In this document: piece after piece, positions 1 through 6,419 of the stretch
Layout of the letters: each line of letters starts with the position of its first letter
How positions within the stretch are numbered: the stretch's first letter is position 1
Source of the DNA: an uncultured bacterium
Lineage (GTDB): Bacteria > Gemmatimonadota > Gemmatimonadetes > Longimicrobiales > RSA9
Direction: 5' to 3'
Assembly (NCBI GenBank): GCA_937889645.1
Contig: CALBZE010000144.1
Span: forward strand, 1-9,568
Length of the DNA stretch: 9,568 bases
Program-made: the position numbers and the translations under genes
The notes under the pieces: model-generated
What the model was told of the DNA's origin: nothing
What the model saw: the letters and a program-made list of their open reading frames with translations, nothing else
Database searches by the model: none

Positions 1-6
1 CCGGAG

Positions 7-46
7 GCGACAGAATTTAGAGAGAAACCGCGACAGAATTTAGAGA
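7..46. repeat. Two direct copies of a 17-bp AT-richer repeat
   Basis: The 17-mer GCGACAGAATTTAGAGA occurs exactly at 7-23 and again at 30-46, a 23-bp period, with the related bases AGAAACC between the copies. The block is clearly richer in A and T than anything else in the window, which suggests an origin different from its flanks. Repeated short motifs like this occur at the ends of some insertion sequences as transposase-binding sites, so this may be the right end of an element lying left of the window. No transposase is visible here, so the link to a mobile element is inference. Confidence 0.6.
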
Positions 47-64
47 ACGCACAACCTGCGCCCA

Positions 65-159
65 CGCCCGGCCTAATACCTACGCCCTCGCCCGCCCTAT
101 TACCTGCCCCCTCGCCGCCCTACTACCGGCACCCTCGCCCGCGCCACAACGTGCCCCCT
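65..159. repeat. Degenerate 24-bp tandem array, four units
   Basis: Four consecutive units start at 65, 89, 113 and 136 (lengths 24, 24, 23 and 24). Each reads approximately CGCCCGCCCTA, then TACC, then four to six bases, then CCCT. Each unit can be split into two 12-bp halves. The + strand is almost free of purine runs, so the minus strand carries regularly spaced G tracts. I see no coding sequence with a plausible start and codon pattern here. The copies are too diverged and have no spacers, so this is a minisatellite-like array and not a CRISPR. Confidence 0.6.
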
Positions 160-213
160 CGCCAGTGCTGTGGCCCGGCCCTTCCCGCGGCCCTCCGCGG
201 TCTGCCCTTCCAC

Positions 214-352
214 CTACCCATCGAGTACCCTTCGAGCTGCCCCGCGAGCTACCCTTCGAACTATCCCTCGACTACCCTTCGAGCAATCCCCCGACGACCC
301 TTCGAGCCGCTCTAGAGCTGCCCATCGAGTACCATGCGAGCTGCCCCTCGAA
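214..352. repeat. Degenerate 11-12-bp tandem array, about 12 units
   Basis: Twelve successive units with consensus CTACCCTTCGAG run head to tail, alternating between 12 and 11 bp. Examples start at 214, 226, 237, 249, 261, 273, 284, 296, 307, 318, 330 and 341. Pairs of units form a higher-order period of 23-24 bp, the same as the upstream array at 65-159. The minus strand therefore has GGG roughly every 12 bases. The 11/12 alternation breaks every reading frame, which argues against a coding role. It lies about 100 bp upstream of the bactofilin gene. Its function is unknown. Confidence 0.65.
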
Positions 353-451
353 CCACCGGCCGGAGCCCCACCGTGTGACCTCCCCCCACCCTCCCGCGTC
401 TACCACCTGTACCCACACAACACATCCGCAGCCAACCGGAAGTAGACGAGG

Positions 452-1204
452 ATGGCAATCGGCACGTCCAGGAAGCAGGCGAGCGGCGTCCGGGCCCCGT
501 CGGCGGCCGCCGCGACTCCCGCCACCACATCGATCATCGGCCAGGGGATGGTCCTCGAAGGGGACTGCGTGGCCGATGGTCCGCTCCGCATCGACGGGCA
601 CGTGAAGGGGAACGTCCGCGCGTCGCAGCTCGTCATCGGCCCCGCAGGGCGAGTGGACGGCGACGTCACCAGCACCGACGGCAACGCGCCCGACCGGTCG
701 ACGGTCATCGAGGGTCACGTCGGCGGCGCCGTCCGGGCGCGGCGGGTCGAGATTGGGCGGAGCGGCTCGGTGGGCTCGGGGCTCACGGCGCACGAGGCGA
801 TCGTGCACGGCCACGTCAAGGGCCCGATCACGACCGAGCACCGTCTGATCCTCGAGGAAACCGCGACCGTCGAGGGCGACGTCACTGCTCGTCGCCTCGG
901 GCTCAAGGAAGGGGGCAAGGTCTTCGGCACCATCCGGATCGGGGAGCCGCACGCCGAAGCGGGCGGACGCGAAGCCTCGGGCTCGCGGGAGTCCTCTGAC
1001 TCGCGGGAATCCTCAGGTTCGCGCGAATCCTCGGGCTCGGGCGAAGGCTCCGGCTCGCGCGGCGGTTCGGTCCCGCGCGACGATTCGGGCCCTCGCGCAG
1101 CCTTGGGCTCACGCGTGGACGCGGGCCCGGCCGAAGCCTCGGGCTCGCGTCAGGCCGCGACCGCGGGCGGCGGCAACGCGGGCTCGCCGGCGGCCGCGGG
1201 CTGA
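452..1204 (+). CDS. Bactofilin family (polymer-forming cytoskeletal) protein
   Basis: The product is 250 aa. Residues about 28-165 form a right-handed beta-helix of the bactofilin type (DUF583). They show short rungs with regularly spaced Gly, Val and Ile, such as LRIDGHVKGNV, LVIGPAGRVDGDV, VEIGRSGSV, AIVHGHVKGPI and ATVEGDVTARRL. Bactofilins polymerise without nucleotide into filaments under the membrane and help organise the cell envelope. The N-terminal 27 residues are Ala/Thr-rich and disordered, as in the family. A loop of about 12 residues (TSTDGNAPDRST) interrupts the helix after residue 73. The C-terminal tail (about 170-250) is ten copies of a degenerate Ser/Gly/Arg hexapeptide, unusually long for the family. 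The ATG at 452 has GGAAG nine bases upstream (438-442). The gene stands alone and converges on the HerA gene. The family call rests on the helix pattern. The cellular role is not shown here. Confidence 0.85.
   Translation: MAIGTSRKQASGVRAPSAAAATPATTSIIGQGMVLEGDCVADGPLRIDGHVKGNVRASQLVIGPAGRVDGDVTSTDGNAPDRSTVIEGHVGGAVRARRVEIGRSGSVGSGLTAHEAIVHGHVKGPITTEHRLILEETATVEGDVTARRLGLKEGGKVFGTIRIGEPHAEAGGREASGSRESSDSRESSGSRESSGSGEGSGSRGGSVPRDDSGPRAALGSRVDAGPAEASGSRQAATAGGGNAGSPAAAG
974..1153 (+). repeat. Ten in-frame 18-bp repeats encoding a Ser/Gly/Arg hexapeptide tail
   Basis: Starting at the GCC codon at 974, ten consecutive 18-bp units each encode six residues close to SSGSRE (ASGSRE, SSDSRE, SSGSRE, SSGSGE, GSGSRG and so on, to ASGSRQ). 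They cover bactofilin residues 175-234. The first four units are well conserved and units 5-9 have drifted, which fits expansion by slippage. The tail is low in hydrophobics and should be disordered. Confidence 0.8.
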
Positions 1205-1213
1205 GCCGACGTC

Positions 1214-1232
1214 AGGCCGTCGCGACGGGCCT
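1214..1232. terminator. Possible terminator hairpin after the bactofilin gene
   Basis: Ten bases past the stop codon lies a perfect 12-bp palindrome, CCGTCGCGACGG (1217-1228). It is flanked by AGG and CCT, which extend it with one bulged base. There is no T tract, so an intrinsic terminator is uncertain. It could still be a hairpin that stabilises the 3' end. Confidence 0.3.
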
Positions 1233-1336
1233 AAGGTCCGGGCCGCTCCCGCACACTCTCCCGCGGCCCACCCCGGCGCCCGGCGCGCCCCGCGACCGGC
1301 GCGGTGAACTCGCCGCGTCGCCTCGCGCGTACGAAT

Positions 1337-1369
1337 GGTCCGCGGCCATCGACGTGATCCGCGCGGACC
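1337..1369. terminator. Inverted repeat downstream of the HerA operon
   Basis: GGTCCGCG (1337-1344) and CGCGGACC (1362-1369) form a perfect 8-bp stem around a 17-base loop. It lies just past the HerA stop at 1394-1396, in the convergent gap between the two genes. No T tract follows on either strand, so terminator function is only a guess from position. Confidence 0.3.
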
Positions 1370-1393
1370 GCATCCGCCGCGCCTCGCCTCGCC

Positions 1394-3559
1394 TCACGCG
1401 TACGGGTCGTCCGGCAGCTCGACAGCGCCCCTCCGCTCGCCCGGCGCCCCGCCCGCCGGCACCGTCTCCCGCTCGACCTTCTTCCTGAGACACCCGCGGA
1501 AGAACGCCAGCACGTTCTCCGGGCGATGCTGCTGCGTCCGGTGCAGCGCCTCGAGCACCTCGGCCTCCTCGCGCCCGGCGATCAGGTCCTTGACCGCGTT
1601 GGCGGAGATGGACCGGTCGAGCCGCTTCAGGTGCCGGGCGACGGCGTCCTCAAACGGCAGTTCGTACGCCGGCTCGAAGCGCTTGACCCCCTCCCGCCCC
1701 GCCAACACCGCCGGGCGCGGGAAGCGGACGAAGATCGGCTGCGTGAAGTGCGGGTGGCGGATCATCAGCTCGCCCTTGGGGAGCGTCGCCAACTTCGACT
1801 TGGTCGCGGGCGAGAGCGTCGCGTACCCCGGCGTGGCCAGCTCGTCCATGTCCATGCGCCCGTAGACCGCGGTCCCGGCGTTCCCGACCACGCGCTTGTG
1901 GACCTGGCTCCGGAACTGCTGCGCGCTGAAGAGGACCAGCCCGAGGTAGCGGCCACGCTCGCTGATGTCCAGCAGCATCTTGCGGACGTAGGTGTCGGGC
2001 CCGTCGCCCGGGGCATACTTGTTCAGCTCGTCGACGAAGACGATGAGGTGGTCGACGCCCAGCGCGCCCCGCTCGAGCCGCTCCCGCGCCTCGTTCACCA
2101 CCCGGGCGAAGATCAGGTCCTGCGCCTCCGGCTCCACGTTGGCCACGTCGATCACGTAGACGGTTCGGTCCTCGAACGCGCCCCAGGGCAGGTCGTTCAC
2201 CGTCGCGTCGTTCGAGACCAGCCCTTTCGCCCGCGTCGAGAGGTTGAGGAGCCGGTTGCGGACCTTCCGGATCGTCGCGACGTGGTGCGTCTTCCACGCC
2301 TGCCAGTTGTTCTGCTCGCAGACGTCGAGGACGTCCTCGAACCAGTCCTCCAGCTCCTGGAAGGTGCGAACCCGGTGCGTGCGCGTGGTGCCGTCGCTCC
2401 ACTCCCGCCCGACGACGCGGTCGCGGATGAACTCGATCAGCGCGTCTGCCTTCGCATCCACGTCCTCGCGGGTGAGGAGCACCTCGGCGAAGTCGAGGAT
2501 CTGCTCGAGCCCCCAGACCAGCGGCTCGACGTTGTGCGTGAGCGCCTCGTTGGTGCGCAGCGTGTTGAGGTTGAAGCCGTCCGGCTTGTAAGGCGCGTAG
2601 TAGCGCACCTTCCGGAACGGCTCCGCCGGCACGCCCAGCCGCGCATACTGGGCCCGGTCCTCCTCGGACAGCTCGGCAGGCTGGTCGAGGAAGAGGAGGT
2701 CGGGGCCCTTCACGTTGAAGCAGAGGGCGGCGACGGTGGGAGAGTCAGGGCTCAGGGCCTGGGGCTCGGCATCAGGGCTCAGGGCCTGGGGCTCGGCATC
2801 AGGGCTCAGGGCCTGGGGCTCAGGGCTCAGGGGTTGGGCGTCGGAGGCTGCCCGGAGTTCCCTAAGCCCTGAGCCCTGAGCCCTATGCCCCGGGGCGGCG
2901 GGGCCGGGGGCGGCACGCAGCTCCCCAAGCCCTGAGCCCCGAGCCCTGAGCCCTTCGACGGACGCGCCGGTCCTCCCGAAATACTCGAAAATACTCGCCA
3001 ACAGAAACAACACCGCGCTCGTCTTCGTCGCCAGCCCGCTCACGCCGGTGATGTTGAGGTGCGCGGCCTCGGGGCCGAGGAGGAAGTCGGCGTCGAGGTA
3101 GACGGGGGCCTGGAGGCCGGCGGCGGTGTAGAGGCCAATGGGGATACCGGTCCCGCCCGGTTTCGCGTAGGCGTCCATGCGGAGCGCGACGCGGACGTCC
3201 TCGTCATCGGCCAGGTAGACGGGGCCGCCGGGGACGGGCTGGAGCGGTTCTTCCGGCTCGTGGCGCAGGACGGCGGCGGTGTAGACGCGGATCTCGGGGC
3301 GCTCGGTCGGTATGGGGAAGTCGGGCGCGGGGCGGCCTTCCATCCCGATGTAGTCGTGGAGCGCGCTCTCGACGTCGGTCCACGCGGCGCCGTCGACGAC
3401 GATGCCGTAGACCGTGACCGGGCGCGGGCGGTCGACGCGCAGCTTGACCAGCGCGCCGATCCCGATGGGCGAATCCGGCGCGGTCCAGAAGTGGAATTCG
3501 TGCGGTGTGTTCGGCTTGCGTTCCGTGCCGACGACGCGGCCGATCGGCTCGATGCTCAT
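1394..3559 (-). CDS. herA: HerA-type hexameric DNA translocase/ATPase
   Basis: The product is 721 aa. Residues 1-50 resemble the HAS-barrel (HerA/ATP-synthase barrel), with IGRVVGTERKPNTPHEFHF then GALVKLRV. The FtsK/HerA-like RecA core follows, with Walker A GVSGLATKTS (172-181), Walker B LIVFVDEL (505-512) and a conserved C-terminal stretch with ISERGRYLGL (532-541) and SAQQFRSQV. HerA is a hexameric pump that drives DNA through and works with the nuclease NurA in DNA-end processing. A NurA-like gene opens this same operon. Residues about 199-274 are a Leu/Ala/Gly- and Pro-Ser-rich repeat block inserted between the Walker A helix and the next strand (VAALCFNVKG). The rest of the protein looks intact. 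The ATG at 3559 overlaps the upstream stop as ATGA, with GGAGGGG five bases before it. The same frame is open up to 5089, but that part is the antisense of other genes. Archaeal-type HerA is well studied; bacterial versions also serve in phage defence, so repair versus defence is open. Confidence 0.85.
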   Translation of the reverse strand: MSIEPIGRVVGTERKPNTPHEFHFWTAPDSPIGIGALVKLRVDRPRPVTVYGIVVDGAAWTDVESALHDYIGMEGRPAPDFPIPTERPEIRVYTAAVLRHEPEEPLQPVPGGPVYLADDEDVRVALRMDAYAKPGGTGIPIGLYTAAGLQAPVYLDADFLLGPEAAHLNITGVSGLATKTSAVLFLLASIFEYFGRTGASVEGLRARGSGLGELRAAPGPAAPGHRAQGSGLRELRAASDAQPLSPEPQALSPDAEPQALSPDAEPQALSPDSPTVAALCFNVKGPDLLFLDQPAELSEEDRAQYARLGVPAEPFRKVRYYAPYKPDGFNLNTLRTNEALTHNVEPLVWGLEQILDFAEVLLTREDVDAKADALIEFIRDRVVGREWSDGTTRTHRVRTFQELEDWFEDVLDVCEQNNWQAWKTHHVATIRKVRNRLLNLSTRAKGLVSNDATVNDLPWGAFEDRTVYVIDVANVEPEAQDLIFARVVNEARERLERGALGVDHLIVFVDELNKYAPGDGPDTYVRKMLLDISERGRYLGLVLFSAQQFRSQVHKRVVGNAGTAVYGRMDMDELATPGYATLSPATKSKLATLPKGELMIRHPHFTQPIFVRFPRPAVLAGREGVKRFEPAYELPFEDAVARHLKRLDRSISANAVKDLIAGREEAEVLEALHRTQQHRPENVLAFFRGCLRKKVERETVPAGGAPGERRGAVELPDDPYA
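2745..2821. repeat. 27-bp tandem repeat, nearly three copies, inside herA
   Basis: Units at 2745-2771 and 2772-2798 are identical, and 2799-2821 is a partial third. Each unit contains TCAGGGCTCAGGGCCTGGGG. At 27 bp, each adds exactly nine residues (DAEPQALSP on the coding strand), so copy number can change without a frameshift. This is part of the larger insert in the HerA protein (residues 248-272). Confidence 0.9.
2816..2953. repeat. GGGCTCA / CCCTGAG heptamer repeats forming an inverted repeat inside herA
   Basis: GGGCTCAGGGCTCAGGG (2816-2832) is perfectly complementary to CCCTGAGCCCTGAGCCC (2867-2883), a 17-bp stem with a 34-base loop. A third cluster of CCCTGAG/CCCCGAG heptamers lies at 2930-2953. 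Two blocks on the right share the layout CTCC(C)-AAG-CCCTGAGCCC, giving the protein repeats GSGLGELRAA and GSGLRELRAA. The period of seven does not match codons, yet the frame stays open. G-run spacing suggests possible quadruplex or hairpin structure. Confidence 0.85.
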
Positions 3560-4842
3560 TCGATCCCCTCCCCCACCACCGCCACCACCTCGCCCGTGAT
3601 CCCGGACGCGGCGCCGCTCGCGAGGAACAGCACGACCTCCGCAATCTGCTCGCGCGTGACCCACTTCAGCGCGTCGGGGTCGGGCACGGCGGCGCGATTC
3701 TGCTCTGTGTCGATCATCCCGGGCGCGACGGCGTTGACGCGCACGCCGTTCGCGGCCTCCTCCGCGGCCATGGCGCGGGTCAGCGCGGCGACGCCCGCCT
3801 TCGCGGCGCTGTACGCGCCGAGGTTCGCGACGGCGCGGATCGCGGCGGGCGAGGCGAAGTTGACGATCGCGCCGCGGCTGGCGCGCAGCAGCGGGAGCGC
3901 GGCGCGGCTCACGAGGAACGTCGTGCGCGCGTTGCGCTGGACCTCGCGCTCCCACTCCTCGGGCGTCGTCTCCGCGAGCGGCTTCACGACGGAGAGCCCG
4001 CCGGCGGCGTTGACGAGGACGTCCAGCCGGCCGAACCGCTCCTTCACCGCGGCGACGACACGCTGCGCGCCCGCCTCGTCGGTCAGGTCCGCGGCGATCC
4101 CGACGACCTCGCCCTCCCGCCCGAGTTCTTCGGCGAGCGTCTCGACCTCGGCGCGCACGTCGGTGATCGCGACGCGCGCGCCCTGCGCGAGGAACGCGCG
4201 GGCGAGGGCGTAACCGACCTGGCCGCGGGCGCCGACGCCCGTCACGAGCACGACCTTGTCGTTCATGGAACCGTCCTCCCTCCATGCGACGGCCGGCGCC
4301 CAGCGCAGCTCGGCCATCCCGGCCAGGAGGAGCGCGGTGCCGGTCGCGAAGTACAGGACCCCGGGATCGAAGTTGGGGATGAGCGCCGTCGCCGCGGCGA
4401 CGGTCCCGACGGCTGCGCCGCCCAGCGCGAGCGCCGCCGCGCCGCGGAGCCGCGCGACGAGCGCGGTCAGCACGGAACCGAGCGTGTACGCGGGCGCGGC
4501 CAGGAAGAGGAGCGCGGCGGCGGCGGTCCCGAGTCCTGCGCTGCGGACCTCGCGGAACTCGGTGTACGCGTCGCCGAAGAGCCCCGCGGCCGCGAACACG
4601 AGGACGACTGCCATCCAGCGTCCGCGGGTCGAAGCCGCCCGGTCGTTCGGCAGCCCGACCCAGAACGCGGCGGCGACGGCGGCGAGCGTGAGCGCGGTCA
4701 GCGTCCCGCCGGCCGCGAGCGCGCCGGGGCCCGGGACGAGCAGGAGCGCGATCCCGGCCGACGTGCTCACACCGAGCGCCGCCGAGACGACGAGCACGGC
4801 GACGGGGAGCACGAAGCGACGGTAGGCGAGCCCGTCGCTCAT
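3556..4842 (-). CDS. Membrane domain fused to short-chain dehydrogenase/reductase (SDR)
   Basis: The single 428-aa frame has two parts. Residues 1-192 are hydrophobic, with about six membrane segments (roughly 10-28, 42-62, 76-92, 105-128, 135-154, 160-176), and match no family I recognise. Residues 193-428 form a classical NAD(P)-binding SDR. They show the Rossmann strand VVLVTGVGARGQVG (197-210), NAAGG (278-282), Asn304, catalytic Ser331, Tyr344 and Lys348 (YSAAK) and PGMIDT (374-379). The nucleotide loop is about two residues longer than the usual TGxxxGxG. SDRs oxidise or reduce alcohols and ketones; the substrate is unknown. The SDR begins at an internal ATG (4266) with a strong GGAGGGAGGA seven bases upstream. 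It may therefore be made as a separate 236-aa protein, and the membrane gene may have lost its stop. Both ends overlap neighbours by ATGA (4839-4842 and 3556-3559). Confidence 0.8.
   Translation of the reverse strand: MSDGLAYRRFVLPVAVLVVSAALGVSTSAGIALLLVPGPGALAAGGTLTALTLAAVAAAFWVGLPNDRAASTRGRWMAVVLVFAAAGLFGDAYTEFREVRSAGLGTAAAALLFLAAPAYTLGSVLTALVARLRGAAALALGGAAVGTVAAATALIPNFDPGVLYFATGTALLLAGMAELRWAPAVAWREDGSMNDKVVLVTGVGARGQVGYALARAFLAQGARVAITDVRAEVETLAEELGREGEVVGIAADLTDEAGAQRVVAAVKERFGRLDVLVNAAGGLSVVKPLAETTPEEWEREVQRNARTTFLVSRAALPLLRASRGAIVNFASPAAIRAVANLGAYSAAKAGVAALTRAMAAEEAANGVRVNAVAPGMIDTEQNRAAVPDPDALKWVTREQIAEVVLFLASGAASGITGEVVAVVGEGIE
4266..4283 (-). promoter_or_regulatory. Internal ribosome binding site for a separate SDR start
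   Basis: On the minus strand GGAGGGAGGA (4283-4274) lies seven bases before an in-frame ATG at 4266. This is exactly where the SDR domain starts (MNDKVVLVTG). It is one of the best Shine-Dalgarno matches in the window, better than the one at the start of the fused ORF (4842), where I see none. This suggests the SDR is or was a gene of its own. Confidence 0.55.
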
Positions 4843-5330
4843 GGCGCGAAGCGGCCGTACCCGCCGCGGAAGAAGATGAGCGGCACGTCCTCCCGCGCGC
4901 CGCCGGCCAGCACCTCACCCACGAAGATGGTGTGGTCGCCGGCGGGGTGCGCGGCGTGGACGCGGCAGTCGACCCACGCCATGGCCTCCTCCAGGATCGG
5001 CGCGCCCGTCGCCTCCTCGCGGAACTCCACGCCCCGGAACTTCTCGAACGGCTCCGGCCCCGCGAACTGCCGCGACAGCGCCTCGGCATGGAAGGGCAGG
5101 ACGTTGACCGCGAAGTGGCCCGCTCGGGCGATCACGTCGTGCGAATTCGCCTCCTTCTCGATGCAGACCAGCACGAGGAGCGGGTCGAGCGAGACGGAGC
5201 TGAACGCACTGACGGTGAGCCCGCTGGGCGTGCCCGTCGCCGGGTCGCGCGAGGTGACGACGACGACGCCCGTCGCGAAGTGCCCCATGATGCGCCGGAA
5301 CTCGGCCGCGTCGATCGGCATCCCGTTCAT
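4839..5330 (-). CDS. Flavin reductase-like FMN-binding protein
   Basis: The product is 163 aa, the normal length for the flavin reductase-like domain family (split-barrel FMN-binding). Family landmarks are FATGVVVVTS (18-27), GLTVSAFSSVSLDPLLVLVCI (37-57), HFAVNVL (72-78), the GDH motif in GDHTIFVGEV (131-140) and PLIFFRGGYGRF (150-161). Members bind FMN and use NAD(P)H to supply reduced flavin to a monooxygenase, or act as stand-alone reductases. No partner oxygenase is in the window. The start chosen is the ATG at 5330, which overlaps the NurA stop as ATGA (5327-5330). The longer open frame upstream to 5765 lies antisense to NurA's coding frame and has no family sequence. The stop overlaps the membrane-SDR start by ATGA. 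The redox partner may be the SDR or something outside the operon. Confidence 0.88.
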   Translation of the reverse strand: MNGMPIDAAEFRRIMGHFATGVVVVTSRDPATGTPSGLTVSAFSSVSLDPLLVLVCIEKEANSHDVIARAGHFAVNVLPFHAEALSRQFAGPEPFEKFRGVEFREEATGAPILEEAMAWVDCRVHAAHPAGDHTIFVGEVLAGGAREDVPLIFFRGGYGRFAP

Positions 5331-6328
5331 AGCCTCGGCGCGCGGGTGCGCAGGTATTCCTCGCAATCGCGGATCGGGTAGAGGAGCCGGTCCCAGCGGG
5401 TGTCCGGGAGCGAGAGCGGCGCGGTCTCGGCCAGGAGCCAGCGGCTGATCTCGTCGGCGCGCTCGAGCGTCTCGTCCGTGGCGGCGGCCTCGACGCGGAC
5501 CAGCCCGAAGAAGGCGTCCCGGCCCGCCGCGGAACGGAGCCGCAGGTACCACGAGTATACCGGCGTGAAGCTTCGCGTCCCCGGGCGAAACACGCTCGAC
5601 CGCTCGCCCGGTTCCAGGGCGAGGAGCGTGCGCGCGTCGTCGCCGTCGAAGAAACGCGTGCGGTGGCTCTTCACGACGCCGACCGCGCGTGGGCACCGGG
5701 CCAGCTCGTTCGTCAGCGTGAGACTCCCGTCGACGAGGAGCCAGCCGTCTTCCGACTCGCGGCACCAGCGGTCGGCGAGCGTCCCCTCGAGCGACTCCCG
5801 CCAGCGGTTCACCGCCTCCGCCGCGCGGGCGTAGATCGCGGGCGGGAAGAGCGGGAGCGGCTCGCCGTCCGGCGGGCTCGTGTCGTGGAGCGCCGCGTCG
5901 GCCACGCCCGCCGCCCGGATCGCGTCCGGCGAGACGTAGCGGAACGGGAAGAAGACACCCTCGCGCTCCTCCTGGTACCGCGTGCGCAGTCCGCCGGCGA
6001 CGTCGCCTGTCTCGAGCGTCGTCATCCGCCGGTCGACGCGGGTGCGGACCACGGCCGCCGCGTACGCGTAGACGATCGGCACCGGGCCGTGGTAGAGCGC
6101 GACGGCCGAGCGCTGGATCCCGTCCAGGAACGCAGTGAACGCGCTCACCGACGGGGCGCCCACGCGATGCGCGCCGAGCCGGTCCAGCCCCGGCTCGATG
6201 ACCTCGGCGTCGGCCTCGGTGATCGGGTCGCCGTGCGCCTCGAGCGGCGTCGACTCCGGCCCCGCGACAGCCGCTCGGAACGGCGAATCGGCTCCTCGCG
6301 CCAGGCTGCGAAGCTTCGTGGCGAGCAC
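5327..6328 (-). CDS. nurA: NurA-like nuclease (HerA partner)
   Basis: With the GTG start at 6328 the product is 333 aa, a usual NurA size. NurA is a metal-dependent nuclease with an RNase H-like fold that docks on the HerA hexamer to resect DNA ends. Features that fit are the first acidic motif AFLDGIQRSAVALY (Asp69), the second strand WLLVDGSL with Asp200, the following VGVVKSHRTRFF (212-226), FGLVRVE (Glu280) and a C-terminal YPIRDCEEYL (317-326). The terminal His usual after the YP motif is not evident; Cys and Glu residues stand there. The start is uncertain. GTG 6328 is the only reasonable start before the core, and GAGGG lies about 14 bases upstream. The frame extends upstream to 6703 only as antisense to the divergent DUF481 gene. 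Co-operon placement with herA supports the call. The overall identity is moderately sure; the exact N-terminus is not. Confidence 0.72.
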   Translation of the reverse strand: MLATKLRSLARGADSPFRAAVAGPESTPLEAHGDPITEADAEVIEPGLDRLGAHRVGAPSVSAFTAFLDGIQRSAVALYHGPVPIVYAYAAAVVRTRVDRRMTTLETGDVAGGLRTRYQEEREGVFFPFRYVSPDAIRAAGVADAALHDTSPPDGEPLPLFPPAIYARAAEAVNRWRESLEGTLADRWCRESEDGWLLVDGSLTLTNELARCPRAVGVVKSHRTRFFDGDDARTLLALEPGERSSVFRPGTRSFTPVYSWYLRLRSAAGRDAFFGLVRVEAAATDETLERADEISRWLLAETAPLSLPDTRWDRLLYPIRDCEEYLRTRAPRL

Positions 6329-6337
6329 GTTGCGTGC
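6325..6337. promoter_or_regulatory. Small inverted repeat in the divergent promoter region
   Basis: GCACG-TTG-CGTGC is a perfect 5-bp-arm inverted repeat over the proposed nurA GTG, in the gap (6329-6419) between the divergent nurA operon and the DUF481 gene. Both promoters must lie in or near this 91-bp gap. I cannot assign clear -35 and -10 boxes to either. The repeat could be an operator or chance in GC-rich DNA. Confidence 0.25.
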
Positions 6338-6419
6338 AGTACCCTCGTTTCCTAGTTTGGGCAGTTCAACCGACAACGAAATGGCCTGTTCCGCCGCCGG
6401 CCACAACCCTTGGGAGTCA

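Noticed and set aside
65..352. CRISPR array
   Set aside because: The repeats are degenerate, contiguous and lack unique spacers; no cas genes are present.
272..952. Minus-strand gene opposite the bactofilin
   Set aside because: Asp/Arg-rich shadow sequence with no ribosome site; the + strand frame has a clear bactofilin beta-helix pattern.
1394..5089. A single 1231-residue minus-strand protein
   Set aside because: Only the last 721 residues (from 3559) have family motifs. The upstream 510 residues are Arg-rich antisense-type sequence over the SDR and flavin reductase genes, in another frame.
3505..5448. Long + strand reading frame opposite the operon
   Set aside because: It is a GC-rich shadow, full of Arg, Gly, Asp and His, opposite genes with clear motifs, and it has no family signature.
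5330..5765. Longer N-terminus for the flavin reductase
   Set aside because: The extension runs through NurA's coding region in another frame and is Arg/Pro-rich. The family starts at the ATG at 5330, which overlaps the NurA stop.
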